From: Drechslerella dactyloides
Taxonomy: Eukaryota; Ascomycota; Orbiliomycetes; Orbiliales; Orbiliaceae
NCBI GenBank assembly: GCA_020064725.1
Contig: JAGTWJ010000002.1
Coordinates: forward strand, 868,001-932,000
Reading direction: 5' to 3'
Length of the DNA stretch: 64,000 nucleotides
The notes beneath the pieces were generated by a model. The model did not search any database, was not told the origin of the DNA, and worked only from the letters and a program-made list of their open reading frames with translations. Both the position numbers and the translations under genes were made by a program. Positions 23,983-35,272 of the stretch are shown here, piece by piece (the stretch's first letter is position 1; each line of letters begins with the position of its first letter).

Positions 23983-25248
23983 ATGCTCCTGACGTTCGAC
24001 CGCTCCCCGCCGTTCACCGCCCCGGCCCCGCTGCAGTCGACGTTCGAGCCCCAGCCGCTGCACCCGGCGCACAAGCTGTACCTCGACTTCCGCATCTACC
24101 TCGCGCGCACGATCTTCCGGTTCCTCCTCCGCCTGTTCTCGTCCGTCAGCGCCGCGGCCAGCGAGCTCAGTCGCAGCAACCTCAACCCGGGGTTCCGCAT
24201 CGCGCGCATCTCGCGCCGGTACTGCATCAAATGGGGCGTGAGGGACGTGGAGGCCCGTGCGATGTGTTTCGTGAGGGAAAACACGGGGGTGCCGGTGCCG
24301 CGGGTCTGGGGTTTCTGGAGCCATCGCGAGCCCGCGTCTAGTGCGGCGGCCAAGGGCAAGGCAGCCGCGGGGAGGAGCGCCGGCAGCGCGCTCAACTACA
24401 TGCTGATCGAAGCCCTGCCCGGTGAGCCGGTGGGCGACGCGTGGGCGGACATGCAGGAGCCCGCGAGGGAGCGATTCAAGAAGGAGTTTGTCGGCTATCT
24501 GACGGAGCTGAGGAGCCTGGGCCAGCCGCCGCCGCCATCACCGACGCGGGAAGTCGATGCGAGGTCGCGGGCGAGCGAGCCGGCTGAGAGCTCCGCGGCC
24601 AGCACGCGGCTGCTGCTTGCGGAGGACGACGTGCAAGGACGGGCCGAAGCCGGTCTCGCGGGGGGGACGAGAAGAACGACGACAGAGATGGGAAGCATCG
24701 ACAGACACGAGAGGACGGATTCGAATGCGCGTGGACACGACTGGTACATCGGCGCTTTGAACCACCAGCCGCTGACGGACCATCGGATCGCGACGATACC
24801 CTACGGCCCGTTCGGCGACGTCGAGAGCTGGCTGAACTGCGAGTACCTGCTCGGATACGTGGCCCGCGCCCGGCCGAGCGACGTGCACGACCGACTGGAG
24901 CGGGAGCTGACGAAGAAGAAGGACTGGAAGGTGGTCTTCACGCACTCGGATCTGACGCCCAGAAACGTGCTGGTGGAGCGCGACAGCGGCCGGATCACGG
25001 GCTTTGTGGACTGGGACTCCGCTGGCTGGTGCGTGGAGTGGTGGGAGGGCGTCAAGGGCCTCTACGGATGGAGCGACAGGAGCTTCGCAAGGAAGACCGC
25101 GGCCTCAGCAGGCGAGTCTGGGGATCTGGAGACGGGCTTGGGACTGGTGGACACGTGGAGGGGACTCCTACGGGAAGTCGTCGGAGAGTTCGACGACGAG
25201 CTCAAGGCCGACGAGGAGATGCGCGACATCTACGGCTTTCCATACTGA
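23983..25248 (+). CDS. APH/choline-kinase-type phosphotransferase family protein, 421 aa
   Basis: An intronless frame starts at the ATG at 23983; the frame is open further upstream but has no in-frame ATG. The kinase-like core is recognisable. It has an N-lobe segment (RRYCIKWGVRDVEARAMCFVRENTGVPVPRVWGFW), an APH catalytic loop HSDLTPRNVLV (His321, Asp323, Asn328) and the metal-binding FVDWDSAG (Asp343). This matches the aminoglycoside phosphotransferase superfamily (Pfam APH), which is hugely expanded in filamentous fungi and mostly of unknown substrate. A low-complexity insert rich in Ser/Arg/Glu (about residues 180-255) separates the lobes. Lys in the expected N-lobe position (CIKWG) supports nucleotide binding. 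The protein is GC-rich relative to its flanks. The true substrate cannot be told; antibiotic resistance should not be assumed. Confidence 0.8.
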   Translation: MLLTFDRSPPFTAPAPLQSTFEPQPLHPAHKLYLDFRIYLARTIFRFLLRLFSSVSAAASELSRSNLNPGFRIARISRRYCIKWGVRDVEARAMCFVRENTGVPVPRVWGFWSHREPASSAAAKGKAAAGRSAGSALNYMLIEALPGEPVGDAWADMQEPARERFKKEFVGYLTELRSLGQPPPPSPTREVDARSRASEPAESSAASTRLLLAEDDVQGRAEAGLAGGTRRTTTEMGSIDRHERTDSNARGHDWYIGALNHQPLTDHRIATIPYGPFGDVESWLNCEYLLGYVARARPSDVHDRLERELTKKKDWKVVFTHSDLTPRNVLVERDSGRITGFVDWDSAGWCVEWWEGVKGLYGWSDRSFARKTAASAGESGDLETGLGLVDTWRGLLREVVGEFDDELKADEEMRDIYGFPY

Positions 25249-25688
25249 GGAGTGCACGGCGGCATTGATGTGACTTGACTTGACTTACCACCGATACTAC
25301 ATTGCAGGGAAATGGCGTACGGAGTTTTCGGGGCATACTTACGTCAAGATACGGATTATATTATACGATACGGACCAGCATGATGACATACGTGAAGCTT
25401 GAACGGTAGAATATAACGGCGGCCATACACGGCAGATGCAACTATCATGTACATACACATAAACATCGTCATAAATGACATTGGTAGCGTGGAATTATAA
25501 TTACTGAAGACAAGTGCATCCGAAGATGTATCCGGTACATGCATATATCATATATGCACAGCCGGGTTATTGTTCCTCTCTCCTAAGACATATATGGGTG
25601 TAACAGATGCACATGTGGAGAGCAAGCTGCATACACGCCAGAACGTCCGGCGAGACATTTCGAGAATAGAAATAGCATGAATTTGCTC
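25249..25688. other. Convergent intergenic gap
   Basis: Short space between the 3' ends of the APH-like gene and TSC10. AT-rich, with TATATGCA-type words. It presumably holds both polyadenylation regions. Nothing else was seen. Confidence 0.5.
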
Positions 25689-26924
25689 TTATTCAGTCCT
25701 CTGCCACGGCAGACCCTTCTTGCGCTCCTTCATAACGATGGAATCCTGATCCCACCGCACGAAAATAAACACGATGGCAGCAATCCAGCTGAATATAAGC
25801 TCGACGAATGCATTCGCCCGCGGCGTCGGCCCCGCCATCCCCGCCCTCGCAGCCCGCGCTAGAAACGACGGCACCGGCAACGTCTGCCCGTTCTGCAGCT
25901 CGTCCAGACACGCCTTCGCGACGACCTCCGGCTTCTGCACGACGTCCGACTCCTCGATCTTCTTGGTCAGGTCCGGCTTCGTCAGGTTCTCGGTCACGAG
26001 ACCCGGAGACTCGATGCTGCCGGGACAGCAGCAGTGCACACCGATGTCGTAGAGGAGGCATTCCTGCCGCAGACAGTCCGTGAGGGCGCGCAGGGCGGCC
26101 TTGGGGCCCACGTAAGAGCTGTAGCCGATGATGGGGCAGAGGGCCGCTATGGAGGAGGTGAAAATTACTTTCCGCTGCGGGGCGCCCTTGGACGGTGGTG
26201 GGGGCCGCGACGACATTGCTTTGACGGCCGCGTGGGCAATGTAGACTGCCGACCAGTAGTTTGTGTTCATCGACCACTGGAGGTCCGCGGGCTCGTAGTT
26301 TGTGAAGAAGCCCGGGTTCGCGCCGCCTATCATATTAGAATTAGCAGAGATCGTACCAGTAGTCATAAGGGATCTCATACCTGCGCAGCACCAGAGAATC
26401 TCGGTGTCACCCAGCTGCGACTCGGCGTCGGACAGCGCGCGCTGCGCCTGCTGCGGGTCCGACAGGTCTGCGGAGATGACTGCCAGCTTCTGGCCAAGAT
26501 ACTTTGTCCCATTTGCATCCTACGTGTAGATATCGTATCGTCAGCATGCGCTCCTCCACGGCCGCGTGATCAGGCGGAACTTACAATGACAGCCTGTATT
26601 TCCGCGCCGGCGGCATCGAGCTTTTTCTGGTCCCGCGCGACGATGGCGATATTCGCGCCCTGCGACGCGAGTAGCAGAGCTACCGCCTTACCCATGCCCT
26701 GCGAGGCACCCGTCACAATGACATTCTAGACGCATGCACGTTCGGTCAGCTTGGTTGGCTAATGTCGGCTGCAGCTAAGCAGCTTGGAATTGGGCACGAC
26801 GTACGCGTCCGGCGACGGGCATCTGGTTTTTCGAAAAGAGACCCATGGTGAGCGAGGTCGCGAGGAGGAGAGCCGTGACCGTGGAGGCGCCAACGAGGAC
26901 CGAGGTGCTTTCCAAGAGAGACAT
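25689..26924 (-). CDS. TSC10: 3-ketodihydrosphingosine reductase (short-chain dehydrogenase)
   Basis: Four exons, 26805-26924, 26585-26725, 26381-26519 and 25689-26326, join in frame to 345 residues; the introns are 79, 65 and 54 nt. The enzyme reduces 3-ketosphinganine to sphinganine with NADPH at the ER membrane, the second step of sphingolipid synthesis. Residues 10-28 form an N-terminal membrane helix. The Rossmann nucleotide loop is TGASQGMG (45-52), followed by NxAG-equivalent WCCAGG. The catalytic Ser lies in FTSSIAAL (about 191) and the YxxxK is YSSYVGPK (Tyr205, Lys209). A C-terminal hydrophobic segment (about 304-323) and basic tail complete the Tsc10/KDSR layout. Length is close to yeast Tsc10 and human KDSR. 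It is transcribed divergently from MRF1, with 371 bp between start codons. Confidence 0.9.
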
Positions 26925-27295
26925 GCTCTGATACGTAACGCGAGGCTTCCGATTATCTTTTGATAGTGTGAGCCCGAGCAATTGCCGTCCTGTGGGGCCC
27001 GCAGTTATCGAGATTAGCTCCGTCAGCACCCCTGACGGCAAGCAAGTCGATATCGAATCCGAACTGCCGTGAGCTAAGCTGGAATCCTGGTCGTACGGAT
27101 CGCGGTCGAGTGGAGCTTGGCTGGCTGGTGGTGGTGGCGGGCGGTGTTGCGGATGAGACTTCAAATTTCTTTCCGGGGCTCACGTTCGTTTCAACATCTC
27201 CGTCATTCCACGACGACTTCACCACATTAACACGACCTGCACGTCGCAGCTTTCGGAAGGAGACGCGGGGAATCCGGGCCGGCTGCATTCGAGGC
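26925..27295. promoter_or_regulatory. Bidirectional promoter between TSC10 and MRF1
   Basis: The 371-bp space separates the two start codons and must carry both promoters. I see no canonical TATA box. A frame continuous with MRF1 is open upstream of the chosen ATG, but it lacks the expected mitochondrial presequence composition. No specific binding site is claimed. Confidence 0.6.
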
Positions 27296-28713
27296 ATGAT
27301 CCGTCCGCAATGGGTCTGCCGGCACTGTCTGTCTCGACTGAGGACGCTGCCGCGGCCGCTCGTCGCACAGACGATACTACGCCGCCAGTCGCACGGTAAG
27401 ATCCATCCATCTTCACATATCGTCCAATTCAATTGCCATGGCTAATCTGCTTTCTGTATAGTATCCGCAAAGGCTGGCGACGATGAGGACTTGTACCTCG
27501 CCGAGTCGCTGCTCAAGAGGGCGCGGCAGCTCGCGTCCGAACATCACGCCCTCGAGACACAGCTCCTCGAGGACTTTGACACCAAAAAGGCAGCCCGCGC
27601 AGGCCATCTGCGACCCGTATCGGAGGCTCTGAAAGAATACGAGTCCGCGGTGGAGGTATAGTGAGATATCCCCACTCCTACCTACTATCGATATCACTCG
27701 ACTAATTACTATCATAGGATCTGAAGGAGCTACGCGCTCTAGCGGCCGAGCCCGGCTCAGCTCTCGCCGGCATGGCCGCCGACGACATACCCTCCACCCT
27801 CGACGCGATCCGCAGCTCGTCGGCAGCCCTGACCACCTCGCTCGTCCCGCGCAACCAGTTCGCAGCCTACCCCGCCATCATCGAGATCCGGCCGGGCACA
27901 GGCGGTTCCGAAGCCACGCTGTTCACGAACGACCTGTACAAAATGTACTCCTCCTTCTTCTCCCTCCAACGATGGCACACAACCATCATATCCTACGAAA
28001 CGCACAGCGAAACCGGCGGCGAAGGCTGCTCCGAAGCTGTAATCTCCGTCTCCGCACCGGAATCCTACGACCTCCTCCGGCACGAGTCCGGCGTGCACCG
28101 CGTGCAGCGGGTCCCCGCAACGGAAACGAAAGGGCGAACGCACACGTCCACCGCAACGGTAATGGTGCTGCCGAAACTCGGTGAGGACGAAAGCGAAGTC
28201 GAAGCCGGCTCCGATGAGGACCCGCTGTCCCACATCGACATGAAGGACGTCAGGATCGACATCATGCGGGCCTCCGGCGCCGGCGGCCAGCACGTCAACC
28301 GCACGGAATCAGCCGTGCGAATGACACACATACCCACGGGAATCGTAGTGTCAATGCAGGACTCCCGTTCGCAGCACAAGAATAAAGCCTCTGCCCTCAC
28401 GATCCTCAAGGCCAAAGTCGCGGAGAAGCGGCGCAAGGAAAAGGAAGAGGAGGCGCTAAGCATGAGACGGGGCGCGGTGAAGGTCGGCGCGGGTCGAAGC
28501 GATAAGATTCGCACGTACAATTACACGCAGAACCGCGTGACGGACCACCGGAGCGGCGAGAGCAGCCACGACCTGCCGGGCTTCATGAAGGGCAACGGGC
28601 TGGAGGAGATGATCGAGGGTGTGCGCGAATGGGACAAGCAGCGGAGCGTGGAGGTCATGCTGGCGATGCAGGAGATCGAGGACGAGAAGAAGAGGAAGAA
28701 AGAAGGTCGATAG
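27296..28713 (+). CDS. MRF1: Mitochondrial peptide chain release factor 1
   Basis: Exons 27296-27395, 27462-27655 and 27718-28713 join to 429 residues; the introns are 66 nt (GTAAGA...TATAG) and 62 nt. The N-terminus (RPQWVCRHCLSRLRTLPRP) is Arg-rich without acids, as expected of a mitochondrial targeting sequence. A coiled-coil-like domain 1 follows. The class I release factor signature is complete: tripeptide Pro231-Ala232-Thr233 in HRVQRVPATETKGR, which in RF1 proteins reads UAA/UAG, and the GGQ catalytic loop (287-289) in RASGAGGQHVNRTESAV. The RF1-type tail (RTYNYTQNRVTDHR) and a charged C-terminus follow. It releases finished peptides from mitoribosomes. The start was chosen because upstream in-frame sequence is not presequence-like. 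Confidence 0.93.
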
Positions 28714-29085
28714 CATGTTCATCGGCCACCTTTGCATCCCGGTACATATACTCCAAACACACCTGCGATCTGTATATAATTTAGATGTTGTAGATACTAG
28801 CCACTTGTAAAGCTTATTTAATGGATATCCAAAACCTTGCTTTTCGCGCCACTTTTCAATTTTTCTCATCAAAGCAACATCTCACCCAATAATAAACTCC
28901 TGTTCACTCATTCACATGTGGGTAGTCAGAGCCCTACATTGACCAAGCTGTCCTTGGTCCAACTGGGTAAGAACGTGTGCCGCTGGCTCGCAAGGGAGCC
29001 GATACACCGATGTATCGCGACGCTGACCATGCCCTCTTACTGTATCACCTAGTCCGGATCTGACCGTACCTTGACACGATGAAAA
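28714..29085. other. Intergenic gap
   Basis: Contains the MRF1 3' flank and the presumed promoter of the next plus-strand gene. There is no TATA consensus, repeat or RNA gene that I can support. Confidence 0.5.
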
Positions 29086-29793
29086 ATGATGTTCAAACCG
29101 ATCTTTGAAAGAGGAATCTCGAAACTCAAGATCCGGAGTCCTCCAAGGCTCTATAACGCCATTCATCGAGAGCTACATAGTAGCACATGTTCAGCTCAAT
29201 CACGAAACTCCAAAGACCAACCAAAAGATATCGCAAATGCCCCAGCGACGACTAAACCCACAAACCCCGTTGCCGCCACCATCGTCAAAGACTTCCACAA
29301 GACCGGAATAGCCGTCACAGAACCAGGCGTACAGATTCTAAATTTCGCTTACGAATCTATCACTCTATTCCAAGTTCTCATCTCGCCCTGGCCGAGTAAC
29401 TACGAGTACTTCTACAAGCCTCTCGAGGACGAAGTGTGCGGTCGTGATCGCGTCAATCTTGACGAAACAGCTCACTGGTGCTTTGCTTACTCCCGGCTGT
29501 CACCCTTCAGATCCCCGAAAGCGTTCAGCATCTACAATGATCATAAGATTTATAAAATGCGGGAGGTTCTATATATCAATTCCGCCTTCTTCAAAGCTTT
29601 GATAGATAGGGACGAAACCGAAACCGAACCTTGGCGTATGCCGTCGTCGGATGTATGGTCGTGGCTGGGACTAATGTTAGTCAACGGCCTGGTGAGCAGG
29701 AACGACGTTAACAGGCTGCCTGAGCCTATCGTTGAAATCACCCCGGGCTGGCAGGACGAGCTGGGTGATATACCGGATTGGGCTGAATATTGA
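29086..29793 (+). CDS. Hypothetical protein, 235 aa, possibly mitochondrial
   Basis: An intronless frame starts at an ATG-ATG pair. The first 40 residues are basic and nearly free of acidic residues after position 8 (KLKIRSPPRLYNAIHRELHSS), which is compatible with a mitochondrial presequence. A Thr/Pro/Ala-rich linker leads to a compact C-terminal domain rich in aromatic residues (LISPWPSNYEYFYKPL, AHWCFAYSRLSPF, DVWSWLGLMLVNGLVS). I do not recognise the family. Composition and codon usage look genuine, and the gene sits in the same orientation as MRF1 but is too far away for an operon-like relation. Confidence 0.6.
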   Translation: MMFKPIFERGISKLKIRSPPRLYNAIHRELHSSTCSAQSRNSKDQPKDIANAPATTKPTNPVAATIVKDFHKTGIAVTEPGVQILNFAYESITLFQVLISPWPSNYEYFYKPLEDEVCGRDRVNLDETAHWCFAYSRLSPFRSPKAFSIYNDHKIYKMREVLYINSAFFKALIDRDETETEPWRMPSSDVWSWLGLMLVNGLVSRNDVNRLPEPIVEITPGWQDELGDIPDWAEY

Positions 29794-30577
29794 CATAGGC
29801 TCGTCCCAACTGGATTCACCATGAAATGCTATCTCTATGGTTTCGACCGACTTACTTGCGCTTAAACTAGGCAGCTTATAGAATTTAAGAGTGTGACCGG
29901 TCGAAAAACGGTGCAATATGATGATATGGGTCTATGTTGTATGCGAGATAAAATTCAGGGCAAATCAGATCGCAAGACCAGGGCAGGTCTAAAGCATTGA
30001 ACGGTGTTAACGGAGGTTTTGGAGAATATTCAATGGATAGACTAGTATAAATTCTTGCATTAATGCTAAATAAAAAGCTATGGTATCAAGATGAGCGACC
30101 TTGCATGTCAACGTTCGTTCTTGTGGCATTCTCTGACTCCCTTACCACACGTACACAAGGGACATCCTCCCGGCAGCTTGAAATATCGTTCGATGAACTC
30201 AGCGATTTTCTTTTCGTGCTGTTTATGAGGCCACTCGCCACAGACCAGCTTAACTTTAGAGACCAACGAGGTGTCGCCAGTGGATATCCAGCAGAGAGCG
30301 CACCAGCTGTGATTTTCTTTGAACCATTTGAAGGCATCATCGTTTTACGTTTGATCTAGGCGCCAAACCTGGAAGTCCGTTACAGCCATTGGGGATTTGA
30401 CGATATTAATTTTGACGTCCTCGTGCCTGCGCTGCCAGGACTTTGACTCTCAGCGATTTAGATGTGCCCGTGCCGCCGGGACTTTGACTCTCGGCGATGG
30501 GGGACTAGGAAATCGAGCTGGTCAGCAATTACCTTACTACTTATCGAGCCTCTCTTCGGCCTGTGCACTTACCCACT
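29794..30577. other. Intergenic gap, 0.8 kb
   Basis: No coding frame is accepted. A short imperfect direct duplication is visible around 30426-30505, where GACTTTGACTCTC and neighbouring words recur with about 40-nt spacing. Confidence 0.5.
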
Positions 30578-31919
30578 TCATTTCAGAAGGGCCTCAGCCG
30601 GCACCAAATAGGTCGTGAGACCCCATCTGGCTAACGAAGTCGCAAAATGCTTGCAAAACTCGCCGTCCTTCGTAATTAAGGAACGCATAGCCTCTCGCAT
30701 GACCTGTGAAGGCGAGGGCATATTCTGCCCAGCTGTTTTCCAGTATCTCTTCCACGCTGTTTAGAATGGTACCATGAAAGTTAGTAATTTATCGTACGTC
30801 GTTATATATCCTCAGGGGAGCATAGGAGATAAGACTTACAAGCTTGATGTGGCTTCGACTTGCCAGGCTGCTTTGCTGCCTTGGTGATAGTTGGCTTGCT
30901 GGGAGCCACCTTTCGCTCAAAAACGAGCGTGTCGTATAGAAGCTCCGTGCTGGCGCGGTTCGAGCAGGGCCCGTTGAGTACCGCGATGCCCCGGTTTTCG
31001 AGAGCTTTGGCAGCATCCTGGTAGCTGGTCTGGAGCGCCCTCCGGCTGCACAGGTGCTCCGCGATGCTGAACTGCGCAACAGCAACATTGCTATTGGCAA
31101 GGACAGCCTCAAGCCAAGCGCTCAGGTGGACTCCGTCTAGGATTGGGCTGAGCACATTCGTGTCCAGCAGAATCTTGTCAAGCCGGCCCCGCCAGAACTC
31201 TTTCTCCGCCACTGGGTTTCCAGCCATGTCGTAGTGGAACCTCAGCGTTGCGAGGAGAGATAGTAGCGATATGCGAAGAGAGCCAATGACCAGAGAAGAG
31301 TCGGCGATAAGAGGATAAAGTGATGAAGAGAAAGGGAGTGTCGAAAGGTCTTTTGATGAGGTGAACCCGTCCCCATCAATGCCTTGACGTGTTGATATTC
31401 TGGCAGAAAAATTGTTGCCTTCATGGGCATTTCTCGAATCCCAAGTCCTTCCTTTCCAAACTTGAGCCTGGTTTGCGGGGCCTCTTCTATTTCTAGATCC
31501 TGTAAGATTTGTTGGATTCTTGCGAGCTTTAAAGCTGCTAAGTTGGCTGTATGATAGAGAACATCCACCACCTGCAACACTTTGTCTTTTTTGGTGTAGA
31601 TGACATCCCAGACGACTGGCACTCTCTGCCAATGTACGATGTAGTCTCCTATCGTACCTCGGGTCTTCTTCAGTAATTTGATCTTTGATGTGTCGATGCA
31701 TACCTCCAAAGTCTTCTTGGTTGGTTTGATTGAGATCGTTCGCGGGTGGAGAGAATTTATGATGGTTGAGGAAGGAAGGATGATGTATTGAGCAAAGTGA
31801 TTTCTGGGGGAGAGCCCGGGGGGGCAGGCCTTTATATACAGGTCCCGAACAGGTGCGCAAAATCTGCGTATACGGAGATTTGCGGCATCAGCAGCCTTCT
31901 TTATGACGGAATTATACAT
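30578..31919 (-). pseudogene. Decayed gene with intron and conflicting frames
   Basis: Protein-like sequence runs along the minus strand but changes frame. From 31919 one frame gives IGDYIVHWQRVPVVWDVIY and ILQDLEIEEAPQTRLKFG, ending near 31242. A second frame from the ATG at 31227 gives EFWRGRLDKILLDTNVLSPI and AVLANSNVAVAQFSIAEHL. A well-formed intron follows (donor GTAAGT at 30839, branch TTACTAAC, acceptor AACAG at 30757). Downstream, the frame joined by that intron ends at 30578. Another frame reads more naturally (VEEILENSWAEYALAFTGH, then RGYAFLNYEGRRVLQAFCDF) and is entered only after a frameshift near 30900. A TATA-like TATATAAAGG at about 31835 precedes the region. The best reading is a degenerate gene. 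A real 188-residue product (30840-31227 plus 30578-30756) cannot be excluded. Confidence 0.45.
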
Positions 31920-33054
31920 TTATGTTATCATTTTGTTTATTTGAGCATATTTTGGGCTATCATTCAGTAGATAAATATGATATTATTTTATATTTTCTTG
32001 TCTCGCGGGCTGGGCTGCCACACCTTCGATCGTTGACGCCGTCTGCTAACATTTCAATATATCTTTTATCTTTTGTTTTTGTGGTGGTATTTTGTGTCGC
32101 TGCTCGTTGTTGTACAAACTGGCGAGCGACGCCGCGACTCAAACAGCAAGTGTGGCTTGCTCCAGTAATTGAGACAATTCTGTCTGTGGCGGTGCATTCG
32201 GTGTACCAGGCTCTGCTTCTGTGTAGCCTCCACCTGGTATAAGGTAGCACACCTCTGTCTGGTGGATATAAACCCACTTGGTGGATTTACACTTACTACG
32301 TGCGTCTACTGTGGTGGCAAGCAAACGGGCGATATCGTCATCTACGCTATCTTTCACATGCTGCAGGACAGCCAGAAAGATACCATCGCCGCGACGCAAC
32401 CGTGCGGAAAACGTTTAAAACGGTGTGCTTCAAGCTTCAAGATCTAGCTAGCAGCTCTCACGATAAGACAAACCTTGTAACCAATAATCTGCTTGTCGGT
32501 AATTCTATTCTCGGCTGCCGGCCCCGCGGCGTGGTGTCCTGCGGCGAAAATTTTGTGTTTGGGAAAAATTCGCCAGCGCGGTTCCACACGCACGACACTC
32601 CGCCAAAGTCACCGCACCGCTTCCTCCTCGATCAAGCCACCGTCGACGGCCGCCTCACAGCCACCGACGGCATCCTGTATATTCGTCTTGATACCGGTGA
32701 CCAGCAGTATATTCCCGGCAGCCAATTCGCCGCCGTTGACGCTCTTTCTCATACAGTCGTCGAGGGTCGAGTGAGAAGAACCGTGCTTTGGGTCGTGCTA
32801 TACTTATCTGCTCACCCGCTAATTATTACGTAGCGCAGCTCCAATTTTTCCGCCCACCGCGCCTCGGACCGCGATCCAACCTGCTCGAGAGCTGCACCGG
32901 CCGTCAAGTGTCGCCCGATCCCACGACATCCTGCACCGTCGACGCATGCTGCGACGTCTCCCGCCGACATCACCGTTGCTTCACCGCTGAGCTAGCGTTC
33001 GTCCGAGATTCGATTGCAGTCCGAGATTGTTGACCCCACCAACAACATCCCGCC
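31920..33054. other. Upstream region of TOM70 with unassigned open frames
   Basis: A 178-codon plus-strand frame (32300-32833) and a minus-strand stretch (32139-32399, with HVKDSVDDDIARLLATTVDA) are open but lack starts, splice partners or recognisable domains. They could be relics of the decayed gene next door. The last 200 bases are GC-rich and form the TOM70 promoter and leader. Confidence 0.4.
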
Positions 33055-35272
33055 ATGTCACAGGCCGCGATACCCTCGACGCCCGCCTCGCCCGCCCTCG
33101 TCGTCGACGCCGCCGGCTCGTCGTCACTATGGTCTCGCATCACCAGCTGGGTCGCCGATAACAAGGCTGTCGCGTACACCGTCGGTGCCGTCGTCATTGT
33201 CGTCACCGGCGCAGGCGCCGTCTACTACTTCAACTCGCAGAAGGGCGACATCAAGAAGGTTGGCGACCTGCCCGTGTCCGGCGCGGCCGGCGAGCGGGCC
33301 GACGGCTCCATGAGGAAAAAGAAGAAGAAGAAGGGCAAGACGTCGAAGAAGGACGACGGCGCAAGCGGCCAGGCCGCTGCCAACGGTACCGAACCTGCTA
33401 GGCGGTATGCTTTCAGTTAGTTTGGACGACAGAGCGCTGACTGGTAGCGGCGACAGCCCAGCCACCGCCTCCAACCGTTGAGGCTGAACAGGAACTGCCA
33501 GACGTCACCGAAGAGACCGTCGAGAACTTTTCCACCGAGGTGCGAAATTCCCTTGTCCATTGGATAGTTCATTGGAAGGTGCATTGCTGACGGGTTACTA
33601 TCAGGAACGGAAATCGCTCGCCGGCAAGCTCAAGGACGCCGGCAACAAGGCGTACAACGGCAAAAACTACAACGACGCCATCGCCCTGTACACCAAAGCC
33701 ATCTTGTGCAAGCCGGACCCGATATACTACTCCAACCGCGCCGCCTGCTACAACGCCCAGAGCAACTGGGCCGCCGTCATCGAAGACACCACCGCCGCCA
33801 TCACCCTGAACCCCGAATACGTCAAGGCGATAAACCGGCGGGCGAACGCGTACGAACAGACCGAGGAATACTCAAAGGCGCTGCTGGACTACACCGCCTC
33901 GTGCATCCTCGAGCAGTTCAAGAACGACAACGCCGCCCTCAGCGTCGAGCGCCTGCTCAAGATCGTCGCCGAGACCAAGGGAAAAAAAATGCTGGAAGGT
34001 CGCCCCAAGCGGCTGCCGTCGCCCACCTTTGTCACAAACTACCTGCAGAGCTTCCGGGAAAAGCCCACGCCGGAGGGCTTGGACGACGCGACGGACGAGA
34101 GCACGGGCGATTATTACCTAAACAAAGGCCTGCGGGACATCCAGCTCAAGACGGCCCAGAGCTACGAGGACGCGGCCAAGTCGTTCGAGAAGGCGCTGGA
34201 GCTGGGCGTGTCGGACAAGTACCTCGCCTTCGGGCTCAACATGCGCGGCACGTTCCGGTACCTGAAGGGCGACAGCGCGGAGGCGCTCGAGGACATCACC
34301 CGGAGCATCGAAATCGATCCCAGCATGACGCAGAGCTACATCAAACGCGCCAGCATCTCGCTGGAAAGCGGTGCGCCCCAATTCCATCCCAAATCAAAAC
34401 TAAAGCGGAACTACAGCTGACATTTATGACAGGGGACAAGGAGGCGGCGGTGAAGGACTTTGAGGCGGCGGTGACCTTCAACGCGGAGGACCCGGACATC
34501 TACTACCACCGCGCGCAGCTGCACTTCATATCCTTCGAATACTCGGAAGCGGCGCGGGACTACCAAAAGTCAATCGACCTCGACCGCGACTTCATCTACT
34601 CGCACATCCAGCTCGGCGTAACGCAGTACAAGCAAGGCAGCATCGCCTCGTCGATGGCGACCTTCCGCCGCTGCGTGAAGAATTTCGAGAATAGTCCCGA
34701 CGTCTTCAACTATTTCGGCGAGCTGCTGCTCGACCAGAGTAAATTCGAGGAGGCGATCGAAAAGTTCGACAAGGCGATCGATCTGGAGAAGCGGGAGAAG
34801 CCGATGGGGATGAATGTGCTGCCGTTGATAAATAAGGCGTTGGCAATATTCCAGTGGAAGCAGAACTACGAGGAGGCCGAAAAACTCTGCCAGACCGCTC
34901 TTATCTGTGCGTTCCCCTCCCTCCTCTCCCCCTCCCTCCCTCTTCCTTCCCTCCCCTCATCCTCCCCTTATCCTCCCCCTATCCTCCTTAATATTTCGTC
35001 GTGTCTGGTATGGTATGGGAGTTTTTGAGCTAATGTGTATGGTAGTGGACCCGGACTGCGATATCGCAATCGCAACGATAGCCCAGCTGCTGCTGCAGCA
35101 AGGAAAAGTAGCAGAGGCGCTCGAGTACTTTGAAAAGGCAGCGGACCTGTCGCGAACGGAGCCTGAGATCGTCAACGCGCTTAGTTATGCGGAGGCGACG
35201 CGGACGCAGTTGGAGGTGCAGGAGCGGTATCCGCATCTTGCGAACCGGGCGATGGCGATGCCGCGGGCGTGA
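33055..35272 (+). CDS. TOM70: Mitochondrial import receptor Tom70
   Basis: Five exons: 33055-33385, 33448-33539, 33605-34370, 34433-34906 and 35046-35272, giving about 629 residues. Tom70 is the outer-membrane receptor that takes hydrophobic preproteins, often with Hsp70/Hsp90, to the TOM pore. An N-terminal membrane anchor lies at about 39-59 (AVAYTVGAVVIVVTGAGAVY), followed by a polylysine cytosolic segment. TPR repeats begin with KLKDAGNKAYNGKNYNDAIA and ILCKPDPIYYSNRAACYNA, the clamp-type TPR, and continue to the C-terminus (AIEKFDKAIDLEKREKPMG; GKVAEALEYFEKAADLSRTE). Length matches fungal Tom70 (yeast 617). The exon 1/2 junction is the least certain: a GTACCG donor at 33386 and an acceptor at 33447 or 33456 both keep frame. 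The last intron (139 nt) is dominated by a C/T tract. Confidence 0.92.

Noticed and set aside
32300..32833. 178-codon plus-strand frame upstream of TOM70
   Set aside because: It starts from a non-canonical context, has no recognisable domain, and its composition is not clearly coding. It is kept only as a possible relic.
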